7,350 nucleotides of DNA from NCBI GenBank assembly GCA_013791675.1, contig VMTI01000032.1, positions 1 through 7,350 on the forward strand. The letters run 5' to 3'. Of the stretch, positions 5,732 to 7,350 are shown piece by piece (the first letter of the stretch is position 1; each line of letters begins with the position of its first letter). The position numbers and the translations under genes are program-made. This DNA comes from a bacterium (GTDB lineage: Bacteria; CG03). The notes under the pieces are model-generated. The model did no database searches, had not been told where the DNA came from, and worked only from the letters and a program-made list of their open reading frames with translations.

Positions 5732-5818
5732 ATCGATTTTGTAAAGGAATGGGACTGGTGCTTTACAATAAGACATTTCGTTGAGCCGCCTGAATTTGGT
5801 AGAATAAGCCGAAAATGA
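5714..5818 (+). pseudogene. Unidentified gene remnant (ILFDGHIDFVKEWDWCF...)
   Basis: A 34-codon frame runs from just after TAA 5711-5713 to TGA 5816-5818 and has no ATG, GTG or plausible ribosome binding site. Its residues ILFDGHIDFVKEWDWCFTI followed by RHFVEPPEFGRISRK look protein-like, with W, F and charged residues in a natural mix and no low complexity. I do not recognise the family. It may be the 3' end of a gene whose 5' part was lost in the same rearrangement that shortened RhuM. A chance open frame cannot be excluded at this length. Confidence 0.22.
5797..5805 (+). promoter_or_regulatory. Extended -10 element upstream of the DUF1016 gene
   Basis: TGGTAGAAT is TGn plus a 5-of-6 -10 box, within ATTTGGTAGAA (5794-5804), identical to 7005-7015. 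Transcription would begin near 5812 and give a leader of about 40 bases to ATG 5852, which has its own Shine-Dalgarno. The first downstream ATG, at 5815, opens only a 14-codon frame. No good -35 box is seen. Confidence 0.4.
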
Positions 5819-5851
5819 AAATTAATCACAATGTTTTTGTCAGGAGACTAT

Positions 5852-6952
5852 ATGGCTGAAAAGAAATTAAAAAGAACCTCAAGGGGGGTGAATATGAAAT
5901 CTAAGAAAAAATCAAAATCGGATAGTTTGGTTGTAAAAAATATGCCCTCGCAGGGAGTTTATGGCCGAATACGAAAAATAATAGAAGATGCGCGCGGAAA
6001 TATTGTAAGGGCTGTAAATATGGAAATGGTAATAGCGTATTGGCAGATAGGAAAAGAAATTGTTGTGGAAGAGCAACTGGGAAAATCCCGGGCAGTCTAT
6101 GGAAAGAAGCTTCTTGAGGGTCTTGCCGAGCGGCTATCAGACGATTTTGGTAAAGGTTTTGACAGCAGTAATTTATGGAATATGCGCAAATTCTATCAGA
6201 CGTATCCAATTCTCGACGCACTGCGTCGAGAATTAAGCTGGACACACTATCGTATCCTGATGCGGGTCGAAAAACCGGACGCGCGATCTTTCTATGAGAT
6301 AGAGTGCGTTAAAAATAATTGGTCAGCAAGAGAGCTGGAGCGCCAGAAAGGATCTCTGCTTTTTGAACGACTTGCTCTGAGCAAAGATAAAAAAGGTCTT
6401 TTGAAATTAGCCCGAAAAGGGCAGGAACTTGCGTCTTATGAAGATATGATAAAGGATCCGTATGTTCTTGAATTTACCGGCCTATCTCCCCAATCAAAGC
6501 TTTATGAGAGCAAGTTAGAGCAGGCGCTTATAGATAATCTTTCAAAATTTCTTCTTGAATTGGGCAAGGGATTTACGTTTGTGGGACGGCAAAAAAGAAT
6601 CTCGTTAGAGGGCGACCATTTCTATTTAGATCTCGTATTCTACAACACGATTTTAAGGTGCTATGTCATTATTGATTTAAAAATCGGCAAACTCGTTCAT
6701 CAAGATATCGGACAAATGCAGATGTATGTGAATTTTTATGATCGAGAGATTAAACAGAAGGATGATAATCCTACAGTCGGGCTTGTCTTATGTGAAGATA
6801 AAAAAGATGCGGTAGTTCGATATACGCTGCCGAAAAACAACAAACAGATATTCGCTTCACGGTACAAATTGTATTTGCCTACAGAAGAAGAGCTGGTGCG
6901 GGAGTTAAAGCGCGAACGTTTATTTCTTGGTATGGAAAAGCGTAATAAATAG
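5852..6952 (+). CDS. DUF1016 (YhcG-type) PD-(D/E)XK nuclease-family protein
   Basis: The protein has 366 residues, typical for the family. A basic N-terminal tail is followed by the DUF1016 N-terminal helical domain (about 36-170), with AYWQIGKEIVVEE (62-74), SNLWNMRKFYQTYP (106-119) and LRRELSWTHYR (124-134). The C-terminal PD-(D/E)XK-like domain (about 200-350) shows ESKLEQALI (219-227), then D260 in YLDLVFY, D275 and K277 in IDLK, and GQMQMYVNFYDRE (287-299), in the order expected of the nuclease fold. Such proteins are thought to process DNA and often lie near restriction or toxin genes; no exact substrate is known. I chose ATG 5852 because AGGAGA (5842-5847) precedes it by 4 bases. ATG 5831 lacks a site, and ATG 5894 has a G-rich AGGGGGGTG just upstream and is also plausible. 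A 27-base palindrome lies in the coding region at 6208-6234. The frame is intact, unlike its neighbours. Confidence 0.85.
   Translation: MAEKKLKRTSRGVNMKSKKKSKSDSLVVKNMPSQGVYGRIRKIIEDARGNIVRAVNMEMVIAYWQIGKEIVVEEQLGKSRAVYGKKLLEGLAERLSDDFGKGFDSSNLWNMRKFYQTYPILDALRRELSWTHYRILMRVEKPDARSFYEIECVKNNWSARELERQKGSLLFERLALSKDKKGLLKLARKGQELASYEDMIKDPYVLEFTGLSPQSKLYESKLEQALIDNLSKFLLELGKGFTFVGRQKRISLEGDHFYLDLVFYNTILRCYVIIDLKIGKLVHQDIGQMQMYVNFYDREIKQKDDNPTVGLVLCEDKKDAVVRYTLPKNNKQIFASRYKLYLPTEEELVRELKRERLFLGMEKRNK
6208..6234. repeat. 27-base perfect palindrome inside the DUF1016 gene
   Basis: AATTCTCGACGCA (6208-6220) and TGCGTCGAGAATT (6222-6234) are exact reverse complements separated by a single C. The sequence encodes the end of PILDALRRELSW in the gene, and the opposite strand in its own frame encodes the near-identical ILDAVRREL. 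Protein similarity to the family continues through it without a gap. Confidence 0.8.
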
Positions 6953-7007
6953 ATTACTGCCGTTAGGAATTTGATCGGCGGCTAGATTTCTTTAAGGGTC
7001 TAAAATT

Positions 7008-7016
7008 TGGTAGAAC
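7008..7016 (+). promoter_or_regulatory. Extended -10 element, leaderless type
   Basis: TGGTAGAAC is TGn plus a 4-of-6 -10 box, placed exactly 6 bases (AAAGAC) before ATG 7023. It lies within ATTTGGTAGAA (7005-7015), shared with 5794-5804. There is no clear -35 box and no Shine-Dalgarno for the ATG. Confidence 0.4.
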
Positions 7017-7022
7017 AAAGAC

Positions 7023-7289
7023 ATGAAGAGGATATTAACACACCTTGCAGCATTCATTGCCGGTATTATCGCTCTCCCGCTCGGGATATTCATAACAGTC
7101 AAAGTTGCGCCAAATGCCCTTCCTGGACTATGTCGAAAAGTAACAGCGCCTAAAAGAAATATTAAGCGTGGAGTAGCCGCACTAAAAACAGCTAAAACAG
7201 AAAGGGAAAGCGTTTATAATCCCGATTTTAATTATGGCGAATTCGCCATAATTGGTTATGCCCCAGGTTTCTACCAGAATAATAACTAA
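7023..7289 (+). CDS. Small membrane-anchored hypothetical protein
   Basis: The product is 88 residues. Residues 6-31 are one hydrophobic helix (LTHLAAFIAGIIALPLGIF and on) after a positively charged MKR, so it is either a single-pass inner-membrane protein or has an uncleaved signal anchor. Residues 38-63 are basic (RKVTAPKRNIKRG then VAALKTAKTER), followed by a tail that contains the peptide NYGEFAIIG encoded by a perfect palindrome. I do not recognise a family. The palindrome may have replaced the original end of the gene, in which case the native protein could have been different or longer. There is no Shine-Dalgarno; the start is supported by the extended -10 six bases upstream and by the N-terminal helix. 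Confidence 0.45.
   Translation: MKRILTHLAAFIAGIIALPLGIFITVKVAPNALPGLCRKVTAPKRNIKRGVAALKTAKTERESVYNPDFNYGEFAIIGYAPGFYQNNN
7230..7253. repeat. 24-base perfect palindrome near the end of the small membrane-protein gene
   Basis: AATTATGGCGAA (7230-7241) is followed directly by its reverse complement TTCGCCATAATT (7242-7253), with an EcoRI-like GAATTC in the centre. It is perfect over all 24 bases and stops sharply at both sides. It lies within the coding frame, 36 bases before the stop, and has no T run, so it is not a standard terminator. It may be a dispersed palindromic unit or a binding site. Confidence 0.8.
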
Positions 7290-7296
7290 TTAAGGG

Positions 7297-7325
7297 TTGA
7301 CATTGTCCATACGATGTCCTACAAT
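7297..7325 (+). promoter_or_regulatory. Consensus promoter with operator-like repeats before the next gene
   Basis: A perfect -35 TTGACA (7297-7302), a 17-base spacer and -10 TACAAT (7320-7325) form the best promoter in the window. Three 7-base half-sites lie over it: ACATTGT (7300-7306), ACGATGT (7311-7317) and ACAATGT (7321-7327). The first and third are exact inverted copies, and the second differs from the third by one base. Starts are 11 and 10 bases apart, so all would face the same side of the helix, as expected of an operator for a repressor. The -10 box is 6 bases from ATG 7332. Confidence 0.7.
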
Positions 7326-7331
7326 GTTTAT

Positions 7332-7350
7332 ATGAAAGTATTTAGGTGGA
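7332..7350 (+). CDS. Start of the next gene (partial, MKVFRW...), possibly BrnT-like
   Basis: ATG 7332 opens a frame that runs off the window after six codons, MKVFRW. There is no Shine-Dalgarno, and the promoter -10 box is six bases upstream, so the transcript may be leaderless. BrnT-type toxins commonly begin with a short 'MK.F.W...' motif, and such toxin-antitoxin operons are autoregulated by an operator over the promoter, as seen here. Six residues are far too few to assign a family, so this is only a hint. Confidence 0.4.

Noticed and set aside
5901..6245. Minus-strand open frame of 114 codons in the DUF1016 gene, starting near the palindrome
   Set aside because: Its ILDAVRREL peptide is only the mirror of the palindrome, and the rest resembles no protein and opposes conserved DUF1016 codons.
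7230..7253. Rho-independent terminator
   Set aside because: The stem is perfect but AT-rich at its ends, lies inside coding sequence and is not followed by a T run.
1..7350. CRISPR array, tRNA or rRNA genes
   Set aside because: No regularly spaced repeats, cloverleaf-like GGTTCRA segments or rRNA-like stretches were seen on either strand.

Overview
The window looks like chromosomal DNA of an uncultivated, probably anaerobic bacterium (moderate to low GC by eye). The sequence does not name the organism. The mix of a MetE/UROD-like methyltransferase of the short HxC...C type, PurH, DUF3795 and small Cys-rich proteins, RhuM, DUF1016 and many short palindromic repeats would fit Omnitrophota, deltaproteobacterial lineages or a similar candidate phylum. 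That is inference only.

Layout. (1) 1-129: the 3' end of a gene resembling the C-terminal winged helix of Fic proteins. (2) 308-913: a MarC-family membrane protein on +, with a strong extended -10 promoter lying directly on its start codon. (3) 4013-931 on -: four genes in one direction, namely a truncated DUF3795 protein, a small zinc-ribbon protein, a MetE/UROD-like methyltransferase and purH. The last two overlap by 4 bases (ATGA) and are probably translationally coupled; both belong to one-carbon metabolism. purH converges on the MarC gene with 17 bases between their stop codons. (4) 4065-4197: an inverted-repeat-bounded, non-coding unit with GGGGACGTCT ends. (5) 4280-4931: an exported nitroreductase whose C-terminus is put out of frame by one base in an A8 run. 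(6) 5017-5830: a zone of gene decay with a frameshifted short gene, a RhuM gene with its middle deleted and its end replaced by a GGGGACGTCCCC palindrome, and an unidentified 34-codon remnant. (7) 5852-6952: an apparently intact DUF1016/YhcG-type PD-(D/E)XK nuclease. (8) 7023-7289: a small membrane-anchored hypothetical protein ending in a perfect 24-bp palindrome. (9) 7297-7350: a consensus promoter with operator-like repeats and the first six codons of the next gene.

The left-centre part is housekeeping metabolism. The right part, with the Fic-like fragment on the other side, is accessory DNA of the toxin/nuclease kind in several stages of decay. Two sequence-level themes stand out. First, extended -10 promoters of the form TGGTAnAAy recur, and in four cases (counting the non-extended TACAAT copy) exactly 6 bases separate the -10 box from an ATG with no good Shine-Dalgarno, which suggests leaderless transcripts. 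Second, short palindromic repeats sit inside or at the ends of genes and appear to have trimmed or extended several reading frames. I see no rRNA, tRNA, CRISPR array or transposase gene here.
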